This document shows positions 16,827-25,711 of a stretch of 64,000 nucleotides of DNA, piece after piece; position 1 is the first letter of the stretch, and each line of letters begins with the position of its first letter. The DNA lies in the NCBI RefSeq assembly GCF_032818155.1, contig NZ_CP102589.1:1536001-1600000 (forward strand). Direction: 5' to 3'. A model generated the notes under the pieces. The model worked only from the letters and a program-made list of their open reading frames with translations, ran no database searches and had not been told where the DNA came from. Origin of the DNA: Niallia taxi (GTDB taxonomy: Bacteria > Bacillota > Bacilli > Bacillales > Cytobacillaceae). The translations under genes were made by a program, and so were the position numbers.

Positions 16827-17274
16827 GAGATTAATTTCTAGATGGAATGATAAAGGCTTAACCCTTGTCGAGCTGCTTGCAGTCATTGTCATCATAGGTA
16901 TTATTGCTGCAATTGCTGTTCCTTCTGTCATTAAGGTGATTCATGACATGAGAGACAAGTCCTTTGTTGCGAATGCATGGAATATGAAGGAAGCGGCCGA
17001 TTTCTATATTAAAGAGGCGACAACAAGCGGAAATGGTGCCAATGAGCGAATTACTTATAAGGAGCTTGTTGATAATGGCTATATGAGTAAATTCAATGAT
17101 CCTGATACAGATAACATATTGCCTCCTTCTGATGACAGCTATGTGACAATTTACAGTAATGAGACAATTGCTGTTTGCATAAAAGGAGAAAAACGAAACC
17201 TTTGCACGAATGAAGGCGAAGAACAAGCGATTCAGTATAAGGATTTAAAAACAAGTCTAATACTGTCTAATTAA
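16816..17274 (+). CDS. Second type IV pilin
   Basis: 152 aa. The leader MTIKRLISRWNDKG is cut after Gly14, giving LTLVELLAVIVIIGIIAAIAV with Glu at mature position 5. The globular domain differs from the major pilin. It has two Cys near the C-terminus (AVCIKGEKRNLCTNEGEE) that probably form a disulfide, as in many minor pilins. The ATG lies 11 bp inside the end of pilO with a close AGAGGA; the longer frame from 16741 is an out-of-frame overlap. Last gene of the operon before a strong terminator. It could be a minor or alternative major subunit. Confidence 0.88.
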   Translation: MTIKRLISRWNDKGLTLVELLAVIVIIGIIAAIAVPSVIKVIHDMRDKSFVANAWNMKEAADFYIKEATTSGNGANERITYKELVDNGYMSKFNDPDTDNILPPSDDSYVTIYSNETIAVCIKGEKRNLCTNEGEEQAIQYKDLKTSLILSN

Positions 17275-17298
17275 AACTGAATTTGACGAAATCATTCT

Positions 17299-17333
17299 AT
17301 AACAAGACGACAAAAGTCTTGTTATTTTTTTTT
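17299..17333 (+). terminator. Terminator of the pilus operon
   Basis: 10-bp stem ATAACAAGAC / GTCTTGTTAT, 7-nt loop, followed by a run of nine T. It separates the pilus operon from spoIIB. Confidence 0.88.
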
Positions 17334-17379
17334 GCTAGTATGATAGGATGAACAAAACTAGTAAATGGAGGTAGGACGA

Positions 17380-18477
17380 GTGACTGAAAAGCCGGAGAAC
17401 CGCAAAACGATTACTATTAAAATCAACGGAAATGACCGTCCGTTCCAAAATAAGGAAACAAATAGGCAGTCTGCTGAACGCAAGGATAGTGAAGAAAGTA
17501 AGGCTGCAAATCCTTTGCCTGACAAATCTGAAGAGGAGGTTGCGGCAGGAAGTGAAGCGATTGAAGACGAAAGCTTTGACTGGATTCTTCCAAATGAAGA
17601 TGAGTCCGACGACATAAAGGAATTTCAATTGCAGCAAGCCCCAAATAAGAAGCAAAGCAAGCTTCCAAAAAAAATGCAGAAAGGCAGCAAAAGAAATCTA
17701 TCAAAGGGAATGGTTGCATCGATTTTTTTTGCTGTGTTTTTTGCGATTGTATTAGGGACAGGCTTCGGTTTTGTGCTTTTGAAAATGGTTGATACAGATA
17801 AAACAGCAAATGCCGTCAATAATTCTGCAGCACCAACACAATCCGCCGGGACAGACAACGATGAACAAGCCGCTGCTGGGACTGGGACCGTTTCTGCTAC
17901 AAAAGGGGAAATTAGTACGTTTGTTGTTCAGTATGGTGTCTATACTACAAAAGCGTCTGCAGATAGCGAATTTAACAAGCTTTCAGAAAAGGGAATAATT
18001 GCGCAAAAAGTGCCAGTAGACGGGAAAACAGCAATCTACTTAGGTGTGGCTGCTGAATTGGACAGTGCAAAAAACATGAAAACAGATAAAGAAGCAGACG
18101 GAGTAGCTCCTTCCCCGTATGCAAAGGAAATGATTTTTGCTGGCGGGGATGCAGGAAAGGTCAGTGAGGCAGAAAAGCAGTTTCTAGATGCAGCACCAGA
18201 AGTATACAGTGCGGCAAGCAGTGCATTAACGAGTGCATATGCTGATGGTTCTATTTCAGGTGATACTGTAAAAAAACTAGAAGAGCAGCAAAACGCGCTA
18301 GATAAATTAAAAATAAGCGACTTTAAAGACGGAGCAGTTAAGAATGCAGCAGAAAATCTTGCAGCCGGTGTTTCTGGCGCTGCAGCACTTTCCCAAGACG
18401 GTGGTGCAGCTAAGCAGGAAGCGGTTCAAAAGGCGCTTTTAGCTTTTTTGGCAAACTATGTCGAAATTGGCTCATAA
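17380..18477 (+). CDS. spoIIB: Stage II sporulation protein B (SPOR-domain protein)
   Basis: 365 aa. GTG start chosen because GGAGGT lies 7 nt upstream; an ATG at 17365 overlaps that site. Architecture: acidic/basic cytoplasmic N-terminal region (about 1-115), one membrane helix (about 116-137), low-complexity linker, then a SPOR-like domain (FVVQYGVYTTKASADSEFNKL ... IYLGVAAELDSAKNM, about 165-250) and an Ala-rich helical tail. SPOR domains bind denuded septal glycan. In B. subtilis SpoIIB follows comC and precedes maf and speeds septal wall thinning during engulfment; the same position here supports the name, as sequence conservation of this family is low. Terminators on both sides make it a single-gene unit. 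Confidence 0.82.
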   Translation: MTEKPENRKTITIKINGNDRPFQNKETNRQSAERKDSEESKAANPLPDKSEEEVAAGSEAIEDESFDWILPNEDESDDIKEFQLQQAPNKKQSKLPKKMQKGSKRNLSKGMVASIFFAVFFAIVLGTGFGFVLLKMVDTDKTANAVNNSAAPTQSAGTDNDEQAAAGTGTVSATKGEISTFVVQYGVYTTKASADSEFNKLSEKGIIAQKVPVDGKTAIYLGVAAELDSAKNMKTDKEADGVAPSPYAKEMIFAGGDAGKVSEAEKQFLDAAPEVYSAASSALTSAYADGSISGDTVKKLEEQQNALDKLKISDFKDGAVKNAAENLAAGVSGAAALSQDGGAAKQEAVQKALLAFLANYVEIGS

Positions 18478-18502
18478 ACTTTATATTACCTGGGAAATAA
18501 TA

Positions 18503-18530
18503 AAGGAAGCGTTTCGCTTCCTTATTTTTT
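18503..18530 (+). terminator. Terminator after spoIIB
   Basis: 9-bp stem AAGGAAGCG / CGCTTCCTT with a TTT loop, then a T-rich tail (TATTTTTTT). Confidence 0.85.
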
Positions 18531-18686
18531 TATTTTTATTGAGGATTTTGTAACATTTTGAAACTAAATACATGGTGTTTACGTCAGATTAAGTAAGGAG
18601 AAGTAAAAGGGAATTTTCGATATATTTCTACAAATTACATACTGTTACATTTCATTTACTATTTGTTAAAAAATTATCAATCAAAA

Positions 18687-18715
18687 TTGTAACTGGTTGT
18701 ATTCTTTGATAGGAT
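18687..18715 (+). promoter_or_regulatory. Candidate sigma-A promoter for maf
   Basis: TTGTAA at 18687-18692 and TAGGAT at 18710-18715 with a 17-bp spacer, 42 nt before the maf ATG. The preceding 18531-18686 is AT-rich with nothing else recognised. Confidence 0.5.
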
Positions 18716-18757
18716 AAGGTGGTATCTCCCATTATGAAATGTTAGGTTGGTGGAATT

Positions 18758-19339
18758 ATGTTAAAGGAAAAAAACCTCATATTAGCCTCATCTTCTCCTC
18801 GACGAAAAGCGCTCCTTGAAGATCTTCATATATCTTTTGAAGTTTCCAGTAGTGATGCGGATGAAAGTTTTGATAAGTCCCTTACACCTGAAGAAATAGT
18901 GATGGAGTTGGCCCGAAGAAAGGCAGATGCCGTATCAAAGGCCAATCCCAAAAGCTATTGTTTAGGTGCGGATACGATTGTATACCATAACGGAAATGTC
19001 CTCGGGAAACCCGCTTCCCGTGAAGAGGCATTTCAAACATTAAAGGGACTGTCCGGGGTTTGGCATGCTGTTTACACAGGTGTATCCATCGCGGCAAATG
19101 GTAAACATACCGTTTTTTATGAAAAAACTAATGTTCTATTCTGGGAATTGACAGATGAAGAAATAAACGCATATCTCGACACCGGGGAACCGTTTGATAA
19201 GGCTGGTGCCTATGGCATTCAAGGAGTTGGCAGACTTTTGGTGAAAGAAATCAAAGGAGATTATTTTACGGTGGTTGGACTGCCGATATCCAGGACTATC
19301 CGTGAATTACGGGCTCTTGGATTTAACATGCCTCATTAA
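18758..19339 (+). CDS. maf: Maf family nucleotide pyrophosphatase
   Basis: 193 aa, family-typical length. Signature LILASSSPRRKALLEDL at the N-terminus, then GADTIVYHNGNVLGKP, and the C-terminal DKAGAYGIQGVG motif. Maf proteins hydrolyse non-canonical or modified NTPs such as dTTP/UTP analogues and are linked to septum arrest in B. subtilis. It starts the conserved maf-radC-mreBCD-minCD run. ATG with a GGTGG ribosome site 5 nt upstream. Confidence 0.96.
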   Translation: MLKEKNLILASSSPRRKALLEDLHISFEVSSSDADESFDKSLTPEEIVMELARRKADAVSKANPKSYCLGADTIVYHNGNVLGKPASREEAFQTLKGLSGVWHAVYTGVSIAANGKHTVFYEKTNVLFWELTDEEINAYLDTGEPFDKAGAYGIQGVGRLLVKEIKGDYFTVVGLPISRTIRELRALGFNMPH

Positions 19340-19399
19340 ATAGGTTAACTCCCCCATCTCCATTCTTCATAGAATAGGTGATAGGAGGATAATATAAGC

Positions 19400-20083
19400 A
19401 TGGACTCTATTTTAATTAAGGATTTTCCGAAAGAGGAGCGTCCCAGAGAACGTTTCATGCAAATGGGTGCTGAAAGCTTAACCAATCAGGAGCTGATTGC
19501 CATTCTCATCCAAACAGGTTCAAAAGATGAATCGGCTTTGGCTGTTGCAAGCAGACTGCTTCATCACTTCAATGGGCTGAGAACCTTGAAGGATGCAACA
19601 TTGGATGAGCTAAAGGCAATCAAGGGTATTGGAACGGCGAAAGGGCTACAGCTTTTGGCAGCATTAGAGCTTGGCGGACGTGTTACAAAGCTTGCCTTTA
19701 AGGACAGGTATGCAATTCGTTCTCCTGAGGATGCGGCCAAATACTTAATGGATGAAATGAGATTCCTGTCACAGGAGCATTTTATCTGCTTGTACCTCAA
19801 TACAAAAAATATCGTCATGCATAAGCAGACAATTTTTATTGGCAGCTTGAATGCCAGTATCGTTCATCCGAGGGAAGTATATAAGGAAGCGATAAAGCGT
19901 TCAGCAGCTTCAGTTATCTGCCTGCACAACCATCCTTCTGGTGATCCCTCGCCAAGCAGGGAGGATGTGGAAGTAACAAAAAGGCTGGCAGAAAGCGGCA
20001 AGATCATCGGGATAGATTTACTCGATCATATCATTATTGGGGAAAATAAATTTGTAAGTTTAAAGGAGAAAGGATATATATGA
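19400..20083 (+). CDS. radC: RadC family JAB-domain protein
   Basis: 227 aa. An N-terminal helix-hairpin-helix region (ELKAIKGIGTAKGLQLLAALEL, about 67-90) precedes the C-terminal JAMM/MPN+ domain with the metal-binding pattern HNHPSGDPSPSREDV (about 176-190). The UPF0758/RadC family was once linked to DNA repair; its molecular role is unsettled. GGAGG lies 11 nt before the ATG. It lies between maf and mreB, as in B. subtilis, followed by a 154-nt AT-rich gap. Confidence 0.95.
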   Translation: MDSILIKDFPKEERPRERFMQMGAESLTNQELIAILIQTGSKDESALAVASRLLHHFNGLRTLKDATLDELKAIKGIGTAKGLQLLAALELGGRVTKLAFKDRYAIRSPEDAAKYLMDEMRFLSQEHFICLYLNTKNIVMHKQTIFIGSLNASIVHPREVYKEAIKRSAASVICLHNHPSGDPSPSREDVEVTKRLAESGKIIGIDLLDHIIIGENKFVSLKEKGYI

Positions 20084-20237
20084 TACTGTTCTTTTATCCA
20101 TATTTAAGATATAATAATGTTTATGATTTTTTTGCCTAAATATGTCTGAATATGACAAAAAATATATGATTATGATAACAAGGAGAAAATCTACCTGCTT
20201 AAAAATTAGCACTTAGTTTCAGAAAGGGAGATACATT

Positions 20238-21260
20238 ATGTTTGGAATTGGAACAAGAGACCTTGGAATTGATTTAGGAACAGCAAACACACTAGTTTAT
20301 GTGAAAGGGAAGGGCATTGTCGTAAGAGAACCATCTGTTGTTGCCCTGCAGACAGATACAAAAAGCATTGTTGCAGTCGGTAATGATGCGAAAAACATGA
20401 TCGGTAGAACACCTGGAAATGTCGTTGCACTTCGACCAATGAAGGATGGGGTTATTGCTGATTACGAAACAACAGCTACTATGATGAAGTATTACATTAA
20501 GCAAGCTACTAAGAACAAAGGTTATTTCTCTGGTAAGCCTTATGTAATGGTTTGTGTGCCTTCAGGTATCACAGCAGTTGAAGAAAGAGCTGTAATTGAC
20601 GCAACACGCCAGGCTGGTGCCCGTGATGCGTACACTATTGAAGAGCCGTTCGCTGCGGCAATTGGAGCTAACCTTCCTGTATGGGAACCAACAGGTAGCA
20701 TGGTTGTTGACATTGGTGGAGGTACAACCGAAGTGGCAATCATTTCATTGGGCGGTATTGTTACAAGCCAATCAATCCGCATCGCTGGTGATGAAATGGA
20801 TGATGCAATCGTAAACTATATCCGCAAGACGTATAACCTGATGATCGGGGAAAGAACTTCTGAAAGCATCAAAGTCGAAATCGGCAGTGCTGGAAGCCCT
20901 GGTGAAATAGAAAACATGGATATTCGCGGTAGAGACTTGTTAACAGGTCTTCCAAAAACAATCAAAATCACTGCAGAAGAAATAGCAATCGCTTTGAAAG
21001 ATACAGTTGCAGCTATCGTAGATGCAGTGAAGGTTACATTGGAGAAAACTCCTCCTGAGCTTGCTGCAGATATCATGGACAGAGGTATCGTTCTTACGGG
21101 AGGCGGTGCGCTTCTTCGCAATTTAGATAAGATTATCAGTGAAGAGACAAAAATGCCTGTCGTAATTGCTGAGGATCCTTTAGACTGTGTGGCAACTGGA
21201 ACTGGGAAAGCCCTTGACCATATCCACCTGTTTAAAAACAAAGCAAAAGATTCACGATAA
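20238..21260 (+). CDS. mreB: Rod-shape-determining protein MreB
   Basis: 340 aa actin homologue. Phosphate 1 motif at the start ([22 protein letters not shown]), phosphate 2 motif [21 protein letters not shown] at about 155-175, and the adenosine motif [11 protein letters not shown] at about 288. It polymerises on the inner membrane and guides lateral wall synthesis with MreC, MreD and RodA. GGGAG site 9 nt upstream. The gap before it may hold the promoter. Confidence 0.98.
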   Translation: MFGIGTRDLGIDLGTANTLVYVKGKGIVVREPSVVALQTDTKSIVAVGNDAKNMIGRTPGNVVALRPMKDGVIADYETTATMMKYYIKQATKNKGYFSGKPYVMVCVPSGITAVEERAVIDATRQAGARDAYTIEEPFAAAIGANLPVWEPTGSMVVDIGGGTTEVAIISLGGIVTSQSIRIAGDEMDDAIVNYIRKTYNLMIGERTSESIKVEIGSAGSPGEIENMDIRGRDLLTGLPKTIKITAEEIAIALKDTVAAIVDAVKVTLEKTPPELAADIMDRGIVLTGGGALLRNLDKIISEETKMPVVIAEDPLDCVATGTGKALDHIHLFKNKAKDSR

Positions 21261-21281
21261 TTCCTTTAGAGGTGTTTTGTC

Positions 21282-22160
21282 ATGCCACAGTTTTTCATGA
21301 ATAAACGATTAATTATTTTGCTTGTTAGCATTATTATTCTCGTGGCATTGATAGGGTTTTCCTTAAGCCGTTCAAAGCTTACTTGGCCGGAGCAGTTCAT
21401 CAAGGACACTACCGGCTGGGTGCAAACCCTAGTTTCAAGGCCTGTCCATTATGTGGCAGGTGTCATTGATAATGTAAAAGACTTGCAAGATACATATCAA
21501 GAAAATAAAGAGTTAAAAGCCAAAATTGAAGAATACGGTCTTTTGAAAGCACAGGTTCAAGGCTTACAGAAGGATAATGAAGAGCTGCAGAAAATTGTTG
21601 ATGAGTATCCTTCTTTAAATGATAAGAAGCTGCTGAAGGCAACAATTGTCAGCAGAGACCCTAATCAATGGAATGAATTGATTACAATCAACAGAGGCAA
21701 AAACGATGGTGTGGAAAAAGACATGGCAGTTATCACATCAGCTGGGCTAATCGGAAAGGTTAAATCCGTTAGCACAGGAACATCAACTGTCCAGCTGTTG
21801 AGTTCAGAAGATCCAACAAACAGGATATCCGCTTATATTCAAAAGGATGAAAACAACAAGAAAAAAAACAAAAAGACTTCTGTTTTCGGCCTAATTGAAG
21901 ATTATGATAAGGAATCAAAAAACCTAATTATGACATGGGAGGAAGTTCCTGACGGCCTTGAGGTGAAGAAGGGACAAATTGTCTCAACATCAGGCTTAGG
22001 AGGAGTTTTTCCGCCAGATTTGGCTATTGGTAAAGTAGTCAAGGTAGAGTCAGATGAATATGGCTTAGCGAAAAAAGCTTATATTGAGCCAGCAGCAGAC
22101 TTTTATGATATAGAGCATGTTCTTATTGTAAAAAGAGAAAGCAGCGAGGGCGACGAATGA
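21282..22160 (+). CDS. mreC: Rod-shape-determining protein MreC
   Basis: 292 aa. One membrane helix (about residues 9-27), a coiled coil (about 65-108, TYQENKELKAKIEEYGLLKAQ) and the extracytoplasmic beta-domain pair (ATIVSRDPNQWNELITINRGK ... GLGGVFPPDLAIGKVVKVE). It links cytoplasmic MreB to wall synthases outside. A Lys/Asn-rich insertion (KDENNKKKNKKTSV) lies in the beta domain. The stop overlaps mreD by 4 bp. Confidence 0.97.
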   Translation: MPQFFMNKRLIILLVSIIILVALIGFSLSRSKLTWPEQFIKDTTGWVQTLVSRPVHYVAGVIDNVKDLQDTYQENKELKAKIEEYGLLKAQVQGLQKDNEELQKIVDEYPSLNDKKLLKATIVSRDPNQWNELITINRGKNDGVEKDMAVITSAGLIGKVKSVSTGTSTVQLLSSEDPTNRISAYIQKDENNKKKNKKTSVFGLIEDYDKESKNLIMTWEEVPDGLEVKKGQIVSTSGLGGVFPPDLAIGKVVKVESDEYGLAKKAYIEPAADFYDIEHVLIVKRESSEGDE

Positions 22161-22669
22161 GAAAGTTTCTTATCGGCTGTCTGATTGCTTTCATGTTTAT
22201 TCTCGAAAGCATTTTTGTAGAATTGCTGCCTGGAGATTTGTTTTCGAATCATATTTTAGTGCCGCACTTTTTGATTATTACCATTTTCTTTTTCTCCATT
22301 TATGCAAATCGTAATGCTGCTATTATTTATGCCTTTGTTTTTGGCTTGCTCGTTGACGTTGTGTATACGGAAGTGCTTGGGATATATTTCTTTGTGTTTC
22401 CCTTCACTATCTACATTTGCAGTAAAATAATGAAGGTGCTGCACGCAAATTTGCTGGTGGTTTCCGTCATATCGTTACTAGGTATTACTATTTTAGAGAT
22501 GATCGTGTATGAAATTAACTTTCTTATTCATTTGACAAGCATGGAATTTATTTATTTTCTCCAACTACGTCTTGTCCCAACATTGATATTAAACGCGATT
22601 TTTCTTTTAATTGCTGCATACCCTTATAAGCGTATTTTTGAAAAGTATGCTGGGGAAGGCAAGGATTGA
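22157..22669 (+). CDS. mreD: Rod-shape-determining protein MreD
   Basis: 170 aa, very hydrophobic, with about five membrane segments and the family feature of an acidic residue after the first helix (ILESIFVELLPGDLF). Partner of MreC in the elongation complex. ATG overlapping the mreC stop indicates coupling. A terminator follows, so mreBCD form one unit separate from minCD. Confidence 0.93.
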   Translation: MRKFLIGCLIAFMFILESIFVELLPGDLFSNHILVPHFLIITIFFFSIYANRNAAIIYAFVFGLLVDVVYTEVLGIYFFVFPFTIYICSKIMKVLHANLLVVSVISLLGITILEMIVYEINFLIHLTSMEFIYFLQLRLVPTLILNAIFLLIAAYPYKRIFEKYAGEGKD

Positions 22670-22697
22670 GAACTGCATGCGAATGTTAATGAAATAA

Positions 22698-22744
22698 CCC
22701 TTTTCCATAAAGTGTTTTTTTTGCTTTATGGGAAGGGATTTTTC
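22698..22744 (+). terminator. Terminator after mreD
   Basis: About 14-bp stem (CCCTTTTCCATAAAG / CTTTATGGGAAGGG, one bulge) with an 11-nt loop, followed by ATTTTT. Confidence 0.8.
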
Positions 22745-22889
22745 TAGTATTGTCATCATTTTTCAATTCTTTGCTTTGTTTTAAAGAGGATTTTTATTTA
22801 CTTTTGTCGAATATATAGCAGGAACAAGACTTTTTTTAGATAGACAGATAAGGATTATTCCTTTTTCTAGCAGAGGTGAACATCTTGAA

Positions 22890-23576
22890 ATGAAAAGAAA
22901 GCAGTTAGTAACCATTAAGGGGACAAAAAGTGGCTTAAGCCTTCATCTCCATGATAACTGTTCCTATGAAGACATGATGAGGGAGCTTGAGGAAAAGCTT
23001 CGTGAAAGCTCAAGCATGCACGGGGAGAAACAGAATATTACGGTTAATGTTGAGCTTGGCAATAGATACATAACAGAGAATCAGAAAGAAGAGCTTGTCG
23101 AGGCGATTCAATCTAAAAAGAATCTCTCTGTCCAAGATATAAACAGCAATATTATTACAAAGTCAGAAGCGGAACAAATTGCGCAGGAAAACGAGATTGT
23201 ATCCGTTGCTAGTATCGTTCGTTCTGGTCAGGTATTGGAGGTTCCAGGCGACTTATTGCTGATTGGTGATGTCAATCCTGGTGGTAAGGTAGTCGCAGGA
23301 GGCAATATTTATATAATGGGAAGCTTAAAAGGTGTGGCACATGCAGGTGTGAATGGAAATGAGAAGGCGATTGTCGCTGCATCTGTTATGAGGCCGACAC
23401 AGCTTCGCATCAATACATTGATAACGAGAGCGCCTGATGAGTATCCTGAAAAAGACAAGCGGGATATGGAATGCGCATATGTGGATAACAGTGAAATTAT
23501 GATTGATAGATTACAAGTGTTAACACATCTAAGACCGAATTTGACAAAATTGGAAGGGGGACAAAATAATGGGTGA
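22890..23576 (+). CDS. minC: Septum site-determining protein MinC
   Basis: 228 aa. N-terminal MinC_N (VTIKGTKSGLSLHLHDNCSY) and the C-terminal right-handed beta-helix domain (VRSGQVLEVPGDLLLIGDVNPGG, YIMGSLKGVAHAGVNGNEKA, about 108-200). Blocks FtsZ assembly away from midcell when recruited by MinD. AGAGGTG lies 11 nt before the ATG, a long spacing, but the next frame is excluded by a stop. The minD ATG lies 8 bp inside this gene. Confidence 0.97.
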   Translation: MKRKQLVTIKGTKSGLSLHLHDNCSYEDMMRELEEKLRESSSMHGEKQNITVNVELGNRYITENQKEELVEAIQSKKNLSVQDINSNIITKSEAEQIAQENEIVSVASIVRSGQVLEVPGDLLLIGDVNPGGKVVAGGNIYIMGSLKGVAHAGVNGNEKAIVAASVMRPTQLRINTLITRAPDEYPEKDKRDMECAYVDNSEIMIDRLQVLTHLRPNLTKLEGGQNNG

Positions 23577-24372
23577 GGCTATCGTTGTAACGTCTGGAAA
23601 GGGTGGTGTCGGTAAAACCACCACGAGCGCTAATATCGGAACTGCTCTTGCATTGCAAGGTAAAAAAGTATGTTTAATAGATACAGATATAGGTCTTCGT
23701 AACCTTGATGTGGTTATGGGACTTGAAAATAGAATTATTTATGATTTGGTGGATGTTGTGGAGGAAAGATGCAAAATTCATCAAGCGCTTGTTAAGGATA
23801 AACGATTTGATGATTTATTGTATTTGCTGCCTGCTGCACAAACAAGTGATAAAACGGCAGTGCATCCGAAGCAGATGAAGGAGCTTGTTCTTAAGCTAAA
23901 ACAGGATTACGATTATATTATTATTGATTGCCCGGCAGGAATCGAACAAGGCTATAAAAATGCTGTTGCTGGTGCAGATAAAGCTATTGTCGTAACAACA
24001 CCTGAAGTATCATCTGTCAGGGACGCAGACAGAGTTATTGGCCTTCTTGAAAAAGAAGATCATATCGAATCTCCGATGTTAGTTATTAACCGCATTAGAA
24101 ATCATATGATGAAAAACGGCGACATGCTTGACATTGATGAAGTAACATCCCACCTATCCATCGGCTTGCTTGGAATTGTGGCAGATGATGATGAAGTAAT
24201 AAAGGCTTCTAACAGCGGTGAACCGATTGCGCTTAATCCAAACAGCAAATCATCACTGGCCTACAGAAACATTGCCAGAAGAATTCTAGGCGAAACAGTT
24301 CCGCTTCAACATTTAGAAGAGGAATCAAAAGGTATGTTTGCCCGTATAAAAATGTTCTTCGGAGCGAAATAA
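23569..24372 (+). CDS. minD: Septum site-determining ATPase MinD
   Basis: 267 aa. Deviant Walker A GKGGVGKTTTSANIG at the N-terminus, switch I DTDIGLRNLDVVMGLENR, and switch II IIDCPAGIEQGY. A C-terminal amphipathic membrane-targeting helix is visible (GMFARIKMFFGAK). Binds MinC and the membrane; in Bacillus localisation is through MinJ and DivIVA. GGGG-rich ribosome site within the minC end. Two strong hairpins follow the stop. Confidence 0.98.
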   Translation: MGEAIVVTSGKGGVGKTTTSANIGTALALQGKKVCLIDTDIGLRNLDVVMGLENRIIYDLVDVVEERCKIHQALVKDKRFDDLLYLLPAAQTSDKTAVHPKQMKELVLKLKQDYDYIIIDCPAGIEQGYKNAVAGADKAIVVTTPEVSSVRDADRVIGLLEKEDHIESPMLVINRIRNHMMKNGDMLDIDEVTSHLSIGLLGIVADDDEVIKASNSGEPIALNPNSKSSLAYRNIARRILGETVPLQHLEEESKGMFARIKMFFGAK

Positions 24373-24400
24373 AAAAGCAGCTTATGAATATAAGCTGCTT
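24370..24400 (-). terminator. Terminator of the DUF1801 gene (minus strand)
   Basis: 11-bp stem AAGCAGCTTAT / ATAAGCTGCTT, GAAT loop, with six A on its left, which read as U on the minus strand. Confidence 0.75.
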
Positions 24401-24403
24401 TGC

Positions 24404-24440
24404 ACTGCCGACAACTGGAATGGTTGTCGGCAGTTTTTTT
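24404..24440 (+). terminator. Terminator of minCD
   Basis: Perfect 12-bp stem ACTGCCGACAAC / GTTGTCGGCAGT, 7-nt loop, then seven T. It overlaps the stop of the convergent gene by 2 nt. Confidence 0.9.
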
Positions 24441-24810
24441 ATTTCCGCCAAAAAGTAGTACAGTCTGCTTTATCGGCAATATTAAATTCAATCATTTTTG
24501 CCAACAGAGAAAAATCAACTGGTTTTTCCCACTTAATGCGCACTAATTCTTTCGTGTGATCATAGCCGGACTCTTTAATATCATTGGAAAAACGTTCAAT
24601 GACGACTTTTTCAGGAGCAACTGCTAAATGGTGTTTAGCAATGCTAAAGCCGATAATAAATGTTTCGTGATCTGTAAACATTGGCTGCTTCCATGCTATT
24701 TTTGCCACTAGATTTGGATAGTTTTCTGCAACCCAGCTTAAAACCTCTTCTGTCCGTTCCCGGTGCAGCGGGTTATCAATCTTCTCTAAATATTCTGCGA
24801 ATGCTTCCAT
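24439..24810 (-). CDS. DUF1801 / YdhG-like protein (frataxin-fold family)
   Basis: 123 aa. Matches the DUF1801/YdhG_co pattern: [25 protein letters not shown], then the [12 protein letters not shown] strand and [10 protein letters not shown] near the C-terminus. The family includes the B. subtilis frataxin-like iron chaperone Fra (YdhG), which delivers iron for cluster assembly, so an iron-chaperone role is possible. It faces minD across a pair of back-to-back terminators. With the DedA gene it interrupts the minD-spoIVFA adjacency known in B. subtilis. Confidence 0.83.
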   Translation of the reverse strand: MEAFAEYLEKIDNPLHRERTEEVLSWVAENYPNLVAKIAWKQPMFTDHETFIIGFSIAKHHLAVAPEKVVIERFSNDIKESGYDHTKELVRIKWEKPVDFSLLAKMIEFNIADKADCTTFWRK

Positions 24811-24875
24811 TAGTTCCTCCTGATAAAAATTAGCTATTTTTACAGCCCCTCTAGAAAAGAGGGATGATCCTTTTA

Positions 24876-25487
24876 TTATGATTTTATAAGACGTTTTCGA
24901 ATATACAAGAAAAGGAAAATAATAATAGCAAGTGCGATGACTACATAAATAATATTAGAATAAATATCCATATATTCAACGATTGATTCCCATGATGAAC
25001 CAACAGCAGCGCCGATACGAATCAGCACATAGTTCCAAATAAGCGTACCAAGTGTTGTTAATACAAGGAAGATACCGAAGTTCATTTTTGCCATTCCAGC
25101 AGGCAGAGAAATTAAGCTTCTAATAAGCGGAATAAAACGACAGAAAAAAACAGTCCAGTAACCATATTTGTCAAACCAGCCGTTTGCTTTATGTACATCT
25201 TCTTTAGTCAATCTAATAATATGTCCCCATCTATCTACTATACTCTCTATCTTTTCCATATTTAAAAGTGTTCCGATCCAATAAAGGATAACTGCACCCA
25301 AAACAGAACCAACTGTTGAAACAGCAACAACACCAAAAACAGTCATATCAGTATAGGTTGTCATGAAACCGCCGAATGTTAGGATGATTTCTGATGGGAT
25401 GGGAGGAAAGATATTTTCTATTGTTATCAATAGTAATATTCCGATATAACCGAATTCCTCCATCGTGTTTGTAATCCAATTTTCCAT
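24876..25487 (-). CDS. DedA family membrane protein (VTT domain)
   Basis: 203 aa with about five membrane segments. Family motifs: [18 protein letters not shown] near the N-terminus and [22 protein letters not shown] at about 115-136, which matches the DedA/VTT motif F-x-R-x-x-P-x-x-R. DedA proteins support membrane homeostasis and lipid flipping, some transporting undecaprenyl phosphate. AGGAGGT site on the minus strand, 7 nt before the ATG. Minus-strand neighbour of the DUF1801 gene, 65 nt apart. Confidence 0.93.
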   Translation of the reverse strand: MENWITNTMEEFGYIGILLLITIENIFPPIPSEIILTFGGFMTTYTDMTVFGVVAVSTVGSVLGAVILYWIGTLLNMEKIESIVDRWGHIIRLTKEDVHKANGWFDKYGYWTVFFCRFIPLIRSLISLPAGMAKMNFGIFLVLTTLGTLIWNYVLIRIGAAVGSSWESIVEYMDIYSNIIYVVIALAIIIFLFLYIRKRLIKS

Positions 25488-25711
25488 AAAGACCTCCTTT
25501 TTGTTTAACGATTATGTTAATTGCCCTTTTCCAAAAGGACAAATATTTTCCATAAACAGTATTACTTTAATAATAGCAAAAGTAGTGATGAAATTGCCAA
25601 TATAAACAGGAGAATAAGCAAAGCACATAAATTTACAGGCTGTTGTCATACTTGTTTTGAATGATTCATAGAATAAGACTATTAGGACAAGGTATTGGGG
25701 AGGAGAGACTT

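Noticed and set aside
17365..18477. Reading the SPOR-domain gene as part of the pilus operon
   Set aside because: A strong terminator at 17299-17333 separates it from the pilins, and its position before maf matches spoIIB.
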